Assembly (NCBI GenBank): GCA_052174015.1
Contig: JBQMXM010000002.1
Location: 39,481 to 103,480, forward strand
Origin: JABCPO02 sp052174015
GTDB lineage: Bacteria; Bacillota; Clostridia; TANB77; CAG-508
Direction: 5' to 3'
Length of the DNA: 64,000 nucleotides
A program made the position numbers and the translations under genes. The first letter of the stretch is position 1, and every line of letters begins with the position of its first letter. Shown here in pieces: positions 17,740 through 28,120 of this stretch. The notes beneath the pieces were generated by a model that saw only the letters and a list, made by a program, of their open reading frames with translations, made no database searches and was not told where the DNA came from.

Positions 17740-18273
17740 TTATATACCATAATTCATGTCCCATAACTCTATATCATTATTTTTTAATGATTTTTTTACG
17801 TCTATTATTCTTTGATTCGAAGAACCTCTAAATCTTAATCTTTTATCTGCTAAATCTATAACAAATTTTCCATCTACTAATACATCTATATTATCTATTA
17901 TATCTTTAGTTGTTGATAATTCTTTATACATTCCATCTAATATTTCTTTATCAAAAACATATCCTGTATAACACCAGATATCTTTTTGTGGTAATTCTTT
18001 TCTTACTCTTTTTACAAGTGAAGCTACTTGTTTTTGATTATCTGGATGTAATGGTTCTCCACCAAGTAAACTTAAACCTTTTATATATGAACTAGATAAT
18101 AATTTAATTATATGGTCTTCTGTTTCTTTTGTATATTCTTTTCCAAAATTGAAATCCCATGCTTCATAATTAAAGCATCCTTTACAGTAATGAGTACAAC
18201 CTGAAACAAATAATGATACTCTTATTCCTTCTCCGTTTGCTACATCACAGTTTTTTATATTTGCATAGTTCAT
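17740..18273 (-). CDS. nrdG: Anaerobic ribonucleotide reductase activating protein (radical SAM)
   Basis: NrdG uses a [4Fe-4S] cluster and S-adenosylmethionine to make the glycyl radical on NrdD. The 177-residue protein has the CX3CX2C motif in SGCTHYCKGCFNYEAWDF at about residues 30-37 and the LSLLGGEPLHPDNQ motif. It lies 34 nt after nrdD, forming the usual two-gene operon. Confidence 0.96.
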   Translation of the reverse strand: MNYANIKNCDVANGEGIRVSLFVSGCTHYCKGCFNYEAWDFNFGKEYTKETEDHIIKLLSSSYIKGLSLLGGEPLHPDNQKQVASLVKRVRKELPQKDIWCYTGYVFDKEILDGMYKELSTTKDIIDNIDVLVDGKFVIDLADKRLRFRGSSNQRIIDVKKSLKNNDIELWDMNYGI

Positions 18274-18307
18274 ATACTCCTCTTTTCTAATTAATATCTA
18301 TTTAATA

Positions 18308-20449
18308 TTATAAGTGCATTACTCTTAATTTAATTTCTTTTGTTTTTCCTTCATTCCAGAAATTTTCTCCAAGATATCCACAAGTTCTTCTTGTAACATT
18401 CATTTTTGCATGGTCTTTATTATGACAGTTTGGACATTCCCATTCTAAATCATCATTTATTATAATTTCTCCTGAATATCCACATTCATGACAGTAGTCT
18501 GATTTTGTATTAAATTCTGCATATTGTATATTTTCATAAATATATTTAACTACTTCCTCTAATGCTTCTAGATTATTTTCCATATTAGGAATTTCTATAT
18601 ATGAAATACATCCTCCTGTTGATAATGTTTGGAAAGAATTTTCAAATTTTAATTTGTCAAAAGCATTTATTTTTTCACGTACATCTACATGGTAACTATT
18701 TGTATAATATCCTTTATCTGTAACATCTTTAATATTTCCAAATTTTTCTTTATCTACTCTTGCAAATCTATAGCATAGACTTTCTGCTGGTGTTCCATAA
18801 AGTGCAAACCCTATATTTGTTTCTTCAGCCCATCTTTTTACAGTCTTACTTAAATATTCTATAACTTCATGTGCAAATTCACTTCCATCTGATTCTGTAT
18901 GACTTTTTCCTGTCATTAGTTTTGTCATTTCATATACTCCGATATATCCAAGTGATATTGTTGAATATTTATTATATAAGTATTCATCTATTTTTTCACC
19001 TTTTTTAAGTCTTGCTATTGCTCCATATTGCCAATGAATTGGTGAATAATCTGAAGTTACTCCTTTTAAGGCATTATGTCTGCACATTAATGCATCAAAA
19101 CACAATTCTAATCTTTCATCTAATAATTTATAGAATTTTTCTTTATTTTGGTCTGCTATTATTGCTATTTGTGGTAAATTTAAACTTACAACCCCTTGAT
19201 TAAATCTTCCTTCAAATTTATAGTTTCCATCTTTATCTTTATATGGTGATAAGAATGACCTACATCCCATTGGTCCAAATACATTTCCTTCATAGTTTTC
19301 ACGCATTTTTTTAGCTGAAATATAGTCAGGATATAGTCTTTTTGATGAACATTTTATAGCAAGTTTTGTTAAGTAATCATATTTTCCACCTGTTAAATTA
19401 TTACATTCATCAAGTACATATACTAATTTAGGAAATGCTGGTGTTACATAGATTCCTTTTTCATTTTGTATCCCTTTATATCTTTGAATTAAAACTTCTT
19501 CTATAATTTTAGCTATTTCTTTTTCATACTCATGTCCTTCTTCTATATACATAAACATTGTAACGAACGGACTTTGACCATTTGTTGTCATTAAAGTATT
19601 AATTTGATATTGAATTGTTTGTACACCTGAAGATAAGTCTTCATCTGTACGTATTTGAGCAAATTTTTCTGCTTGCTCTACAGCATCTTTTGCTCCTTGT
19701 TCTTCAAAATGTTTTAAATATTTCTTATAATATTTATCATATGTTTTTCTTAAATATTTACCTAAGTGTGCAATATTTACAGTTTGACCACCATATTGAT
19801 TACTAGCAACTGCTGCAATGATTTGAGTCATAACAGTACATGCAACTTGAAAACTTTTAGGACTTTCTATCATTTTTCCATTCATAACTGTTCCATTATC
19901 TAACATATCTTCTATATTAATTAAACAACAGTTAAACATTGGTTGTATAAAATAGTCTCTATCATGGAAATGTAATATTCCTTCTTTATGTGCATTTACA
20001 ATTCTTTCTGGTAAAAGTATTCTATCAACTATATCTTTTGATACTTCTCCTGCTATTAAATCTCTTTGTGTAGATAATAGCACTGAATTCTTATTACTAT
20101 TTTCTTCTGATACATCCTTATTTGAATTTCTTACTAAACTCATAATACTTTCATCTGTTGTATTAACTTGTCTTACTATAGATCTTTTTTCTCTATATAA
20201 CATATATTTTTTTGCTAATTGATATCTTTTTAATTCCATTAATTTTGTTTCAACAAAATCTTGTATTTCTTCTATAGTTATTTTATCTTTATTTAATTTT
20301 GTTATTTCTTCTATTATCTTTTTTATTTCTTTCATTGTAGCCTTGTCTTGTTCTTCTACTTCTCTATTTGCTTTACTAATTGCTACAACAATTCTATTTG
20401 TATCATATTCTACGATATCCCCATTTCTTTTAACTACCTTCATTTCCAT
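18308..20449 (-). CDS. nrdD: Anaerobic ribonucleoside-triphosphate reductase
   Basis: Makes deoxyribonucleotides without oxygen through a glycyl radical. The 713-residue protein has an N-terminal ATP-cone (KVVKRNGDIVEYDTNRI, residues 3-95), a catalytic barrel, a zinc-ribbon site (CHECGYSGE and CPNCHNKDH) and the C-terminal radical glycine motif RRTCGYLGENFWNEGK. As the only reductase seen, it fits a strict anaerobe. A sigma-A promoter lies 150 nt upstream. Confidence 0.97.
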   Translation of the reverse strand: MEMKVVKRNGDIVEYDTNRIVVAISKANREVEEQDKATMKEIKKIIEEITKLNKDKITIEEIQDFVETKLMELKRYQLAKKYMLYREKRSIVRQVNTTDESIMSLVRNSNKDVSEENSNKNSVLLSTQRDLIAGEVSKDIVDRILLPERIVNAHKEGILHFHDRDYFIQPMFNCCLINIEDMLDNGTVMNGKMIESPKSFQVACTVMTQIIAAVASNQYGGQTVNIAHLGKYLRKTYDKYYKKYLKHFEEQGAKDAVEQAEKFAQIRTDEDLSSGVQTIQYQINTLMTTNGQSPFVTMFMYIEEGHEYEKEIAKIIEEVLIQRYKGIQNEKGIYVTPAFPKLVYVLDECNNLTGGKYDYLTKLAIKCSSKRLYPDYISAKKMRENYEGNVFGPMGCRSFLSPYKDKDGNYKFEGRFNQGVVSLNLPQIAIIADQNKEKFYKLLDERLELCFDALMCRHNALKGVTSDYSPIHWQYGAIARLKKGEKIDEYLYNKYSTISLGYIGVYEMTKLMTGKSHTESDGSEFAHEVIEYLSKTVKRWAEETNIGFALYGTPAESLCYRFARVDKEKFGNIKDVTDKGYYTNSYHVDVREKINAFDKLKFENSFQTLSTGGCISYIEIPNMENNLEALEEVVKYIYENIQYAEFNTKSDYCHECGYSGEIIINDDLEWECPNCHNKDHAKMNVTRRTCGYLGENFWNEGKTKEIKLRVMHL

Positions 20450-20597
20450 TTTATCCTTTCATTTTACTATTTTATTTTAAATTTGATTTTCAGCCTTTAT
20501 ATTTTTAAAATTTTATTTTAAAATCATATTTTTATAAAAAAACATTTTTTTATTTTTACTTAAAAAAATATTTTTTATCTCTTTAGCTCATGGTTAT

Positions 20598-20626
20598 AAT
20601 ATATACTTTTTAATATTAAAAGTCAA
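20598..20626 (-). promoter_or_regulatory. Promoter of nrdDG
   Basis: TTGACT (20621-20626), 17 nt, and TATATT (20598-20603) on the minus strand. Transcription would start near 20591, leaving a ~140-nt AT-rich leader before nrdD. I looked for NrdR boxes nearby and could not make a convincing pair. Confidence 0.65.
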
Positions 20627-21004
20627 AATGTTTTTAACAAAATGTAATATATCTCTAATATACTTATTTTTAAACGAATAACTAGATTTGCAACTACTAT
20701 ACATAAAAAGTAATTAAATGGTATTGCTTGATATACAAGGGTTTCAGGAAAATTAAAAATAATGCTAAAAATATATTTTTTTAACATATTTTTAACATTT
20801 CTCTAGATTTTCATTATAAATTTAATTATATTTACTATAATCAAGTTACATAATGACTGTAATATACTTTTTATTCCAAAAATTAAATTTTTTAAAAAAA
20901 GATTTTTTTACATTTAAATCATTTTTATATTTTTTATTTGTATGTTTTATTAAATTATCATAACTTTTTATGTCTTCCTATTATTGAAAAATTCATATAA
21001 AAAA
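20627..21004. other. Noncoding AT-rich stretch between the nrdD promoter and the rnpB terminator
   Basis: About 380 nt with many homopolymer runs of A and T. I find no open reading frame with a ribosome binding site, no tRNA and no strong hairpin. Confidence 0.6.
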
Positions 21005-21026
21005 GATGTATACTAAAGTATACATC
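21005..21026 (-). terminator. Intrinsic terminator of rnpB
   Basis: On the minus strand GATGTATACT and AGTATACATC form a perfect 10-bp stem around a minimal TT loop, followed by TTTTTT. It begins immediately at the 3' end of the RNase P RNA. Confidence 0.9.
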
Positions 21027-21366
21027 TAGGCAAACAATAAGCCGGGTTCTGTCATGTAGTCATTTATCTCGAATTAATATTACTATTAATCTCTAGCCGC
21101 TCAGGACGGAGGAACGTTAGAGCTCTTATTTACTCCGAATTACAAGGCGTTGCTCCAGATAGGGTTTACACAAAAATTATATCACTATAACTTTTAGTGA
21201 GCTCTTACCTCACTTTTTCACCATTGCTTATTTAAGCTGTTTTTTTCTGTTGCACTTTCCCTAAGATTACTCTCGCTGGACGTTATCCAGTATCATGCTC
21301 TAATGGAGCCCGGACTTTCCTCATATACTTAGCTTTCGCATGTTATACGCGACTACTGGTCTACCT
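21027..21366 (-). ncRNA. rnpB: RNase P RNA
   Basis: The catalytic RNA that trims the 5' leader of tRNA precursors. Reading the minus strand, the conserved blocks are present in order: GAGGAAAGTCCGGGCTCC, AGGGAAAGTGCAACAGAAA, GAGGTAAGAGCTCACT, and the 3' GACAGAACCCGGCTTA. The length of about 340 nt is normal. The 5' end is set from the promoter just upstream; the 3' end from the terminator. Confidence 0.95.
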
Positions 21367-21372
21367 ATTGTT

Positions 21373-21400
21373 ATTATATCATATTTATATATTTTTTCAA
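21373..21400 (-). promoter_or_regulatory. Promoter of rnpB
   Basis: TTGAAA (21395-21400), 16 nt, TATAAT (21373-21378) on the minus strand, immediately after the yebC stop codon. The predicted start is near 21366. Confidence 0.8.
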
Positions 21401-22132
21401 TTAGATTTCTGCATTATGGAATACATTTTGCACATCATCTAAATCTTCTAATGAATTTATTAGTTTTTCTAATTTTTCTTGTTGTACTTCATCTAAATTT
21501 ACAGTGTTTTGTGGTACTTGTTCTATATTTGCTTCTAATATTTCTATATTTAAGCTTTCTAATATGTTTAATATTTTAGAAAATTCTTTTACATCTGTTA
21601 AAACTTCATATATTTCTTCAAAACTCTTTATATCTTCAATATCTCCATCATTTTCTAATATTTTTTCAAATAATTCTTCTTCCTCTAAATTAGTACTTTC
21701 TTTTGATAATACTATCACTCCTTTTTTATCAAACATGTATGAAACACAACCTGTAACTCCTAAATTACCACCATGTTTACTAAATAAGTGACGAACTTCT
21801 GATGCTGTTCTATTTTTATTATCTGTCATAGCTTCAACTATTATAGCTGTTCCAGAAATTCCATATCCTTCATAAGTAATTTGTTCAAAGTTTTCTGTAT
21901 TATTTGCTCCACTTGCTTTTTTTATTGCATTTTTAATTGTATCATTAGGCATATTATTTGCTTTTGCTTTAGCAATAACTGCTTGTAATGTTGAATTTGA
22001 TTGTGGATCTGCTCCACCTTGTTTTACTGCAACATATATTTCTCTACCTAATTTTGTAAAAATTTTTCCACGTTGTGCATCTTGTTTACCTTTTCTTGCT
22101 TGTATGTTATGCCATTTACTATGTCCTGCCAT
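21401..22132 (-). CDS. yebC: YebC/TACO1 family translation or transcription factor
   Basis: A 243-residue member of the YebC family, with MAGHSKWHNIQARKGKQDAQ and FTKLGREIYVAVKQGGADP at its N-terminus. The family was first described as DNA-binding regulators and more recently as helping ribosomes through proline runs. The C-terminal third is more acidic and divergent, as is common. It follows the DUF2207 gene by 41 nt. Confidence 0.93.
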   Translation of the reverse strand: MAGHSKWHNIQARKGKQDAQRGKIFTKLGREIYVAVKQGGADPQSNSTLQAVIAKAKANNMPNDTIKNAIKKASGANNTENFEQITYEGYGISGTAIIVEAMTDNKNRTASEVRHLFSKHGGNLGVTGCVSYMFDKKGVIVLSKESTNLEEEELFEKILENDGDIEDIKSFEEIYEVLTDVKEFSKILNILESLNIEILEANIEQVPQNTVNLDEVQQEKLEKLINSLEDLDDVQNVFHNAEI

Positions 22133-22173
22133 CTTTGCCTCTCTTTCTCCTTAAATATTCTATCATAATTTAC

Positions 22174-24033
22174 TTATTTTTTAAAGTGTTTTAAGTTTAA
22201 AGATGCAACTATAACTTCTGATATTTCTTCTATATTTTCTATATTTTTTATCTTTCCCTTATTATATCCAAAAAATGTTTTAAATATTGCATTTTCTTTT
22301 GATATTTCTTTTGGTTGTATCCATTTTATATATTGTTCATATCTTAATAAATTTTTCTTAATATTAATTCCTTTTAATGTGAATCCATATTCATTTATCT
22401 TTTTAGCTATTTTAGCTAATATATATGTTAATATAAATACTAAGATTGATATTTTAATATCAATATATTTAAATAATGTAAACAATGTTAATGGTAAAAT
22501 TAATATCAATATTATTGAAAAGTCAGTCCTATGTCTTCTTCTACTATATATTCCTTTTTTAGTTAACATTACATTTTCATAGTCTATCTGTTTATGTATT
22601 TCATCTATTATTTTTGAAGAATATTTTCTAAACATTTTTTCTAAGTCTGAATATTCTACAAAATTAACATTATTTACATCTGCTCTATATATTTTTTCTA
22701 ATATATATTTATCTATATAGTCTAATTGTTGTAATTCTTTTTCTGTTTTATCTAATATATATACACCTTTCTTTTCAAATTGTATATAGTTATATTCATT
22801 TAATTTTACGAGTATTGCAGTTACTAAATTTTTTATATCTAATATGTTATTATACAATGTGCTTGTATTTAATATATATACTAATAATAGGTTGTTTCCT
22901 AATTTATTATTTTTTGTTTTCCTTAAATCTTTTTCAAAATTTATTCTCTTCTTATTTTTAAGCCCATTTATAATATCTAAAATATAGTATAAGTATTGTA
23001 ATATAATTAATACATAAAGTGCATATGTTAAATATTTCCTATAAACATATTCATTATAGTTTCTAGCTTTTTTATGCTCTAAGAATTTTTTGAATGTTTC
23101 TTTTTCTACTTTTTCAATCTCTAAAACATTACCCATTACTATTTTTTCAAAATCTTTTCCATATTTTTCATTAATTTGATTTTTTTCAAAAATTAAGTAC
23201 ATTTTACCATTATTATTTGGTGGAAAATTATATACTTGTAAGTTAAATTGATTATCTTTTAATTTTAATGTATTACTTGGTAATGACATAAAGAAATTAG
23301 CAAATTTCCTATTTTCAATACTATTTTTAAATTTAACTTTAAGATTATACCTATTTATCCATTTAGGACTTTCTACTATAAGGTTTTGATTAGAGTTTTG
23401 CCACATCTTTGTTGAAATTGGCATTTTTAAAGCATAATAGTTATCTGAATATACTCCAACTAGTCTTTTAGTTGTATATGTAATTTCATAACTTAAATAT
23501 TTTGGATTTTTTTCAAATTGAATCTTATCTCCACCTTCAATTACTTTTAATTCTTCTTTTTTAAATAATGTATTTCCAAAAACTTTAATATTTATTGGTG
23601 AAAGCTCCTTATCATTTATCTCCTTATATACATCTACTATTTTAGTTAAATTCTTCTCAAATACTATTTTTTCTTTTACATCTATTCTTCCATCTTCTAA
23701 TATTTCAAGTGTAGTTTCTTGATAATCTATTCCATCAATGTATTTTTGTTTTGGTAATATTATTAATAATATTGTTAATATAATTATTAATACAATATAC
23801 ATCCTTTTAAAAATCTTGTTTGAATTTAATACTACTTTAATATTATCTAAAATTTTATTTATTTTTTTCTTTTTAGCTATTTCTTTGCGAATCTTTTTTC
23901 TCTCTAAAATATCACTTTTAGTTTCTCTAGTTTTTTTAACTTTTTCTTCTTTTTCTTTTGCTTGTATTTTAGTAGTTTTTAATTCTTTATTTTTTTCTTT
24001 GTTCTTTTCTTTTTTTCTATTCCATTTTATCAT
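22174..24033 (-). CDS. DUF2207-type membrane protein
   Basis: A 619-residue protein with a long lysine-rich cytoplasmic N-terminus (1-75), a membrane helix near 78-95, an extracellular beta-rich domain (about 100-290: VDVYKEINDKELSPINIKVF) and further membrane helices near 340-360 and 505-540 with a cytoplasmic region between. This layout fits the DUF2207/YciQ group of predicted membrane proteins, whose role is unknown. Its start overlaps the Fic gene stop by four bases (ATGA), so the two are translated together. Confidence 0.65.
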   Translation of the reverse strand: MIKWNRKKEKNKEKNKELKTTKIQAKEKEEKVKKTRETKSDILERKKIRKEIAKKKKINKILDNIKVVLNSNKIFKRMYIVLIIILTILLIILPKQKYIDGIDYQETTLEILEDGRIDVKEKIVFEKNLTKIVDVYKEINDKELSPINIKVFGNTLFKKEELKVIEGGDKIQFEKNPKYLSYEITYTTKRLVGVYSDNYYALKMPISTKMWQNSNQNLIVESPKWINRYNLKVKFKNSIENRKFANFFMSLPSNTLKLKDNQFNLQVYNFPPNNNGKMYLIFEKNQINEKYGKDFEKIVMGNVLEIEKVEKETFKKFLEHKKARNYNEYVYRKYLTYALYVLIILQYLYYILDIINGLKNKKRINFEKDLRKTKNNKLGNNLLLVYILNTSTLYNNILDIKNLVTAILVKLNEYNYIQFEKKGVYILDKTEKELQQLDYIDKYILEKIYRADVNNVNFVEYSDLEKMFRKYSSKIIDEIHKQIDYENVMLTKKGIYSRRRHRTDFSIILILILPLTLFTLFKYIDIKISILVFILTYILAKIAKKINEYGFTLKGINIKKNLLRYEQYIKWIQPKEISKENAIFKTFFGYNKGKIKNIENIEEISEVIVASLNLKHFKK

Positions 24034-24905
24034 CTTTCGTATAAACTCCTATAAACTATTTCATTTAATGTACTATTATCATATACAGATTTTTTCATTG
24101 CATTCATAAATTCTTCTGTAGGTATATTTTTAAGTGTAAATAAATATCCAAAAATATATGCTATTTCTCTAAAAACTTCTCTAGTTGCTCTACCATTTCC
24201 TTCTCTAAATGGATGTAATACATTTAAGTCTGCTAAATATTTGGTAAGTAATCTTGCTAATTCTTGTTTTAGTTGTTTCTTTTTAATATTTATTTCTTTT
24301 TTCTTAAAATTAATCTTATTCCTACTTAATATATTTTCATTTGCTACTAATAACTTAATAAATTCTGTATTCATTTCTTTAAATATATTTTCTGCTTGTT
24401 CTTGTATAAACATATGCCCTGCAAATACAAATGTATCTTTAGACATATTTACTGTTCTAAATTCTCCTGCAAATGAATATAGCTCATCAAACATTTTTTT
24501 ATGTATTAACATATATCTTTCTACAGTTAATATACTTTCTAAGGTATCTTTTTTAAACTTAAATATTTTTTTACAATCATCACTATAGTCATACTCTAAA
24601 AATTCATTACGCATTTTTTCTCTTAAAATATACATCTTAAGCATAACTACTCTTTTTTCTACTTGTATTAAATGTTCTCTATCTTTTATGCCTAATTCAT
24701 TTTTTAAGATGTTTGTATTAGTATAACAATAATAGTCTTGTTCATTATCTATACTATCACTATTAAGTACATATACTTTATCTAAATCTATATCTATTTC
24801 TTTGCGTATATCTTCAATTATTTTTTTAGTTCTTTTATGTCTTGCAATCTTCTTTTTTTTAATTAACTTTTTTGCACTTATTTTCCTTGTTTTTTTCTTA
24901 TCCAT
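24030..24905 (-). CDS. Fic-domain protein (probable AMP-transferase)
   Basis: Fic enzymes transfer AMP or related groups to hydroxyl side chains. The complete active-site motif HPFREGNGRATR is present near residue 245, with the beta-flap SFAGEFRTVNMSKDTFVFAG upstream. The reading frame stays open to 24971, but the added residues are hydrophobic and come from AT-rich promoter-like sequence, so I prefer the ATG at 24905 (MDKKKTRK); neither start has a good ribosome binding site. I do not see a clear (S/T)xxxE(G/N) inhibitory helix, nor a small antitoxin gene beside it. The N-terminal 60 residues are lysine-rich. Confidence 0.85.
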   Translation of the reverse strand: MDKKKTRKISAKKLIKKKKIARHKRTKKIIEDIRKEIDIDLDKVYVLNSDSIDNEQDYYCYTNTNILKNELGIKDREHLIQVEKRVVMLKMYILREKMRNEFLEYDYSDDCKKIFKFKKDTLESILTVERYMLIHKKMFDELYSFAGEFRTVNMSKDTFVFAGHMFIQEQAENIFKEMNTEFIKLLVANENILSRNKINFKKKEINIKKKQLKQELARLLTKYLADLNVLHPFREGNGRATREVFREIAYIFGYLFTLKNIPTEEFMNAMKKSVYDNSTLNEIVYRSLYER

Positions 24906-25040
24906 AAACAACCAACCCAATTTATCAATTATATTATTATAATAATACAATAATATAATCAAAATATACATATACTATACAATATTTTAATATTCATTTA
25001 ACAAAACAATAAATAAAGAAAAAGAAAGAATAAAAAACAA

Positions 25041-25071
25041 AAATAAGTTAAACATTTAATTTAACTTATTT
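25041..25071 (-). terminator. Terminator after the prepilin-like gene
   Basis: AAATAAGTTAAA and TTTAACTTATTT form a 12-bp stem with a 7-nt loop; on the minus strand it is followed by TTGTTTTTTATTC. It lies 10 nt past the stop codon at 25081. Confidence 0.8.
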
Positions 25072-25080
25072 CTTTTTCCA

Positions 25081-26755
25081 TTAGTCTTTTATCTTCCATA
25101 CACCTTGAGTTTGTTCTTCAATCATACTTGCATCTAAGTATACTACTGGTCTTAAATAACTCATTTCTGTAGCAATATTTATATAATCTAAATGTGCATC
25201 AAAAAGATAAGTTCCACTAATAAAATTTTCTCTTATAAGACGAACATAAGAATATATATAATTTGAATCTGCACTTATATAACGAGTAGAAAGCCAATAA
25301 GATCTTCCTTTAAAAATATGATACTTCAATTTCATTTTATTTTCTTTTACTTTTGGATCTGTTACTAAATCTGCATCATAATTTTCTAAATTATACCTAT
25401 CATTATTAAAGTACTGCTTATCTGAACTACTTCCATTATCGTTATAACTACTTAATGTTGGATAATATGATAAAGTTCTAAAAGCTGGATTCATATAATT
25501 AGAATTAAATTTTTTCTTTTCTTGTTCTGTAAAATCTGTATAATCTTCACCTTTCATTATTTTAACAATGTCTTCCATTGTCATGCTTCTTGCACCAGTC
25601 CCTATTATTGTTTTTATTTGTGTTTCAGTTTCTCCTGTATACTTATTACCTGTTTGGTATGTAGTAACAACTTGTTTAGCACCTTTTCCATATCCATATA
25701 CGCTACACATTGAATGTAATTCTTCTTCTGCATATAACCATCCTATTCCACCTTTTAATGTAAATAGACCCAAATATGTACCTGATACACCGATTAATAA
25801 GTCCTTTAGACATTACCTTTATTTGGTTGTTTGAATTAGAAATAACTATCCATTCATTGTGATTAGATTTAGCAGTTATTGTTTGTGTACCATATCCATT
25901 ACCACCATTTCTTGCAGTACCCTTATATGATGTATATGTAAGTTTTGATGTATTTGTTACACCTTTGGTTGGGTCATAAATTACAGTATCTCCTACTTGT
26001 GGTCTGTTTATAATAGAGTCTACAAATTTACCACTATATGCTATATATGTATAATCATATCTATTGTTTCTTTTTTCTTCTAAGAGGTTTAAACTTATTT
26101 TTTTAGAACTAGTATTAATTTCTCTTACTCCAAATTCAAATTTTAATGTGTTTTCTAATAGGTTTGTATCTGAACCTATAAATGCTTCTGGTATATCTGA
26201 ATTTTCCATTTCAGGATATCTATATTTTAATCTATATACTTCATTTAATCTATTATATGTTTCTAAATATGTTTTAAATTTTTGATCTGTTATTCCACTT
26301 GTACTTATACTACTAGAATCTAATTTTTTTTCTATTATAGCTAAGCTTTTTCCTATATTCTTTTTTTCTGTCTTATTTATTATTCTTAATTTTTTACCAA
26401 CATTGTTTTCTACATTATTATATGTATATTTTATATTATAGTCATATTCCATTATTACATTTGAATTATCATTATATTTTAATTCTGAAATGGTTAATGT
26501 TGCATCTTTTACTCCTTCAACTTTTTTTATTAATTCTAATTCTTGAAAAGGTTTATTAAAAAATTGATTTAGATTTGCATTTACTTTGTCTGCTTGTCCT
26601 AATTCTCTTTTTAATACATCTTCTTTTTGTACTCCATTTAATATTAATGTTGTTACTAATGTAAGTACAGTTATTATTATAGTGAATGCTAAAATATATG
26701 ATATTAATGTTGTTAGTGTTATACCTTTTCTATCTTTTAATCTTATGTTTTTCAT
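25081..26755 (-). pseudogene. Prepilin-like surface protein interrupted by a +1 frameshift
   Basis: Two overlapping frames together form one 557-residue protein. The N-terminus has a prepilin-like leader and helix (RKGITLTTLISYILAFTIII). The upstream frame carries 'NEWIVISNSNNQIKVMSKGLIN' split over the break, and the downstream frame resumes GVSGTYLGLFTLKGGIGWLY. The break is at 25790-25792: the in-frame CGG reads GGT after skipping its first base. Apart from this one base the length is a multiple of three and both halves look functional. It overlaps rsmA by four bases. It may be a real inactivation, a sequencing error, or a recoded gene (see findings). Confidence 0.75.
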
Positions 26756-27627
26756 TTGTTCCTCTTTATATACATATTACAAATATTTGCATAATCAATA
26801 TTTGTTAATTTTTCTGGCCTTATTCTTTCATCTATTTCTAATTCTGTTAATATTTCTTTTAAAACTTCTATATTGAATTGTCCTGTTAGTTTTAATGAGT
26901 TTAAAAATGTTTTTCTTCTATGCAAAAATGCTGATTTTACTATTCTAAAATACATTTTTTCGTTATCTACTTTTGGATATGGTTCTTTTCTAATCTCAAA
27001 CCCTATTATCTGACTATCTACTTTTGGTATTGGTAAAAAGTTACTCTTATTAACTTCTATCTCTCCTAAATATTCTGTAAAATATTGTGTATAATATGTT
27101 AATGATGATATTTCTTTACCTTTTGAAGTTGGTTTTAATCTTTCTGCTACTTCTTTTTGTACCATAATATATATTTGTGATATATATTTTTGTTCTGCTA
27201 ATAGTTTTAAAATTATTGGAGTTGTAATATAGTATGGTATATTTGCAACTACTTTTAATTTAGTTTTTGATATATCTATATTTTTATTAAATAATATCTT
27301 ATTTAATTGTTTAGTTAAATCTATCTCCATTATATCTGCTGAAATTAAAGTAAAGTTTTTGTATAAGAAAAATCTATCTTCTAATGGTTTTAATAGCTCT
27401 TTGTCTATTTCTATTGATATTACTTCTCCTGCTTTTTCTAATAGTTTTGAAGTTAGTGTACCTATTCCAGGACCTATTTCTAATACTATATCTTCTTTAC
27501 TAATATTTGCAAATTCTATCATTTCATCTAAAATTTTTTCATTTATTAAAAAGTTTTGACCAAATTTCTTTTTAAAATTTAAGCCATACTTATTCATTAT
27601 CATTTTTGTTTCTTCATATATATTCAT
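26752..27627 (-). CDS. rsmA: 16S rRNA (adenine1518/1519-N6) dimethyltransferase
   Basis: Methylates the two adenines in the 3' hairpin of 16S rRNA. The 291-residue protein has KKKFGQNFLINEKILDEM, the SAM-binding EIGPGIGTLT near residue 50 and the catalytic NIPYYIT. The stop overlaps the prepilin-like gene start (ATGA), an odd partnership probably due to gene packing. Confidence 0.96.
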   Translation of the reverse strand: MNIYEETKMIMNKYGLNFKKKFGQNFLINEKILDEMIEFANISKEDIVLEIGPGIGTLTSKLLEKAGEVISIEIDKELLKPLEDRFFLYKNFTLISADIMEIDLTKQLNKILFNKNIDISKTKLKVVANIPYYITTPIILKLLAEQKYISQIYIMVQKEVAERLKPTSKGKEISSLTYYTQYFTEYLGEIEVNKSNFLPIPKVDSQIIGFEIRKEPYPKVDNEKMYFRIVKSAFLHRRKTFLNSLKLTGQFNIEVLKEILTELEIDERIRPEKLTNIDYANICNMYIKRNK

Positions 27628-27695
27628 ATTTTCAGTATATATAATTTTATTGAACTTTTCAAATATTTTTAAAAAAATTTATATAAATATAATAA

Positions 27696-28106
27696 TTATT
27701 TATATAAATTTTTACATATACTTCCTATTGTTTTTTTAGATAATTCTTTTAACATTTTTTCGTTTAATTCATTATATAATTTTTCCATTATATCTGACAT
27801 TCCTGATGAAATTAAACATGCTTGATTTACATCTCCTGACTTCCATGATTGATTTATTAACTCAATATCTATTACTTCACATATTGTTTTTAAATCTATA
27901 CTTAATATATCTTCAAGTAGGTAGTATCCTCCTTCTGGACCACCTTTTGAACCTATTATTTCTGCCTTTCTTAGTTTTGCAAGTACTTTTCTTACTCTTG
28001 CTGAGTTTGTACAAATATTTTGCGCTAATTGTTCACTTGAAACTATTTCTTTTGTTTTATCTAAATATACTAATGCATGTATTGCTATATTAAATTCGCT
28101 AGTCAT
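27696..28106 (-). CDS. Rrf2-family transcription regulator
   Basis: A 136-residue winged-helix protein: FNIAIHALVYLDKTKE, the helix-turn-helix SEQLAQNICTNSARVRKVLAKL and the wing SKGGPEGGYYL. Family members sense iron-sulfur clusters, NO or cysteine state through three cysteines. Here only one is in the usual region (ACLISSG), plus two elsewhere (ICTN, GSICKN), so I cannot predict cluster binding. It lies between rsmA and the site-2 protease gene. Confidence 0.88.
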   Translation of the reverse strand: MTSEFNIAIHALVYLDKTKEIVSSEQLAQNICTNSARVRKVLAKLRKAEIIGSKGGPEGGYYLLEDILSIDLKTICEVIDIELINQSWKSGDVNQACLISSGMSDIMEKLYNELNEKMLKELSKKTIGSICKNLYK

Positions 28107-28120
28107 TTTTACCCCTTTTT

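Noticed and set aside
20450..20620. NrdR boxes upstream of nrdD
   Set aside because: I found no pair of sequences close to the ACAnTATAT-type consensus at suitable spacing.
24906..24971. N-terminal hydrophobic extension of the Fic protein
   Set aside because: It comes from AT-rich, promoter-like sequence without a ribosome binding site and is not part of the Fic fold; the start remains somewhat uncertain.
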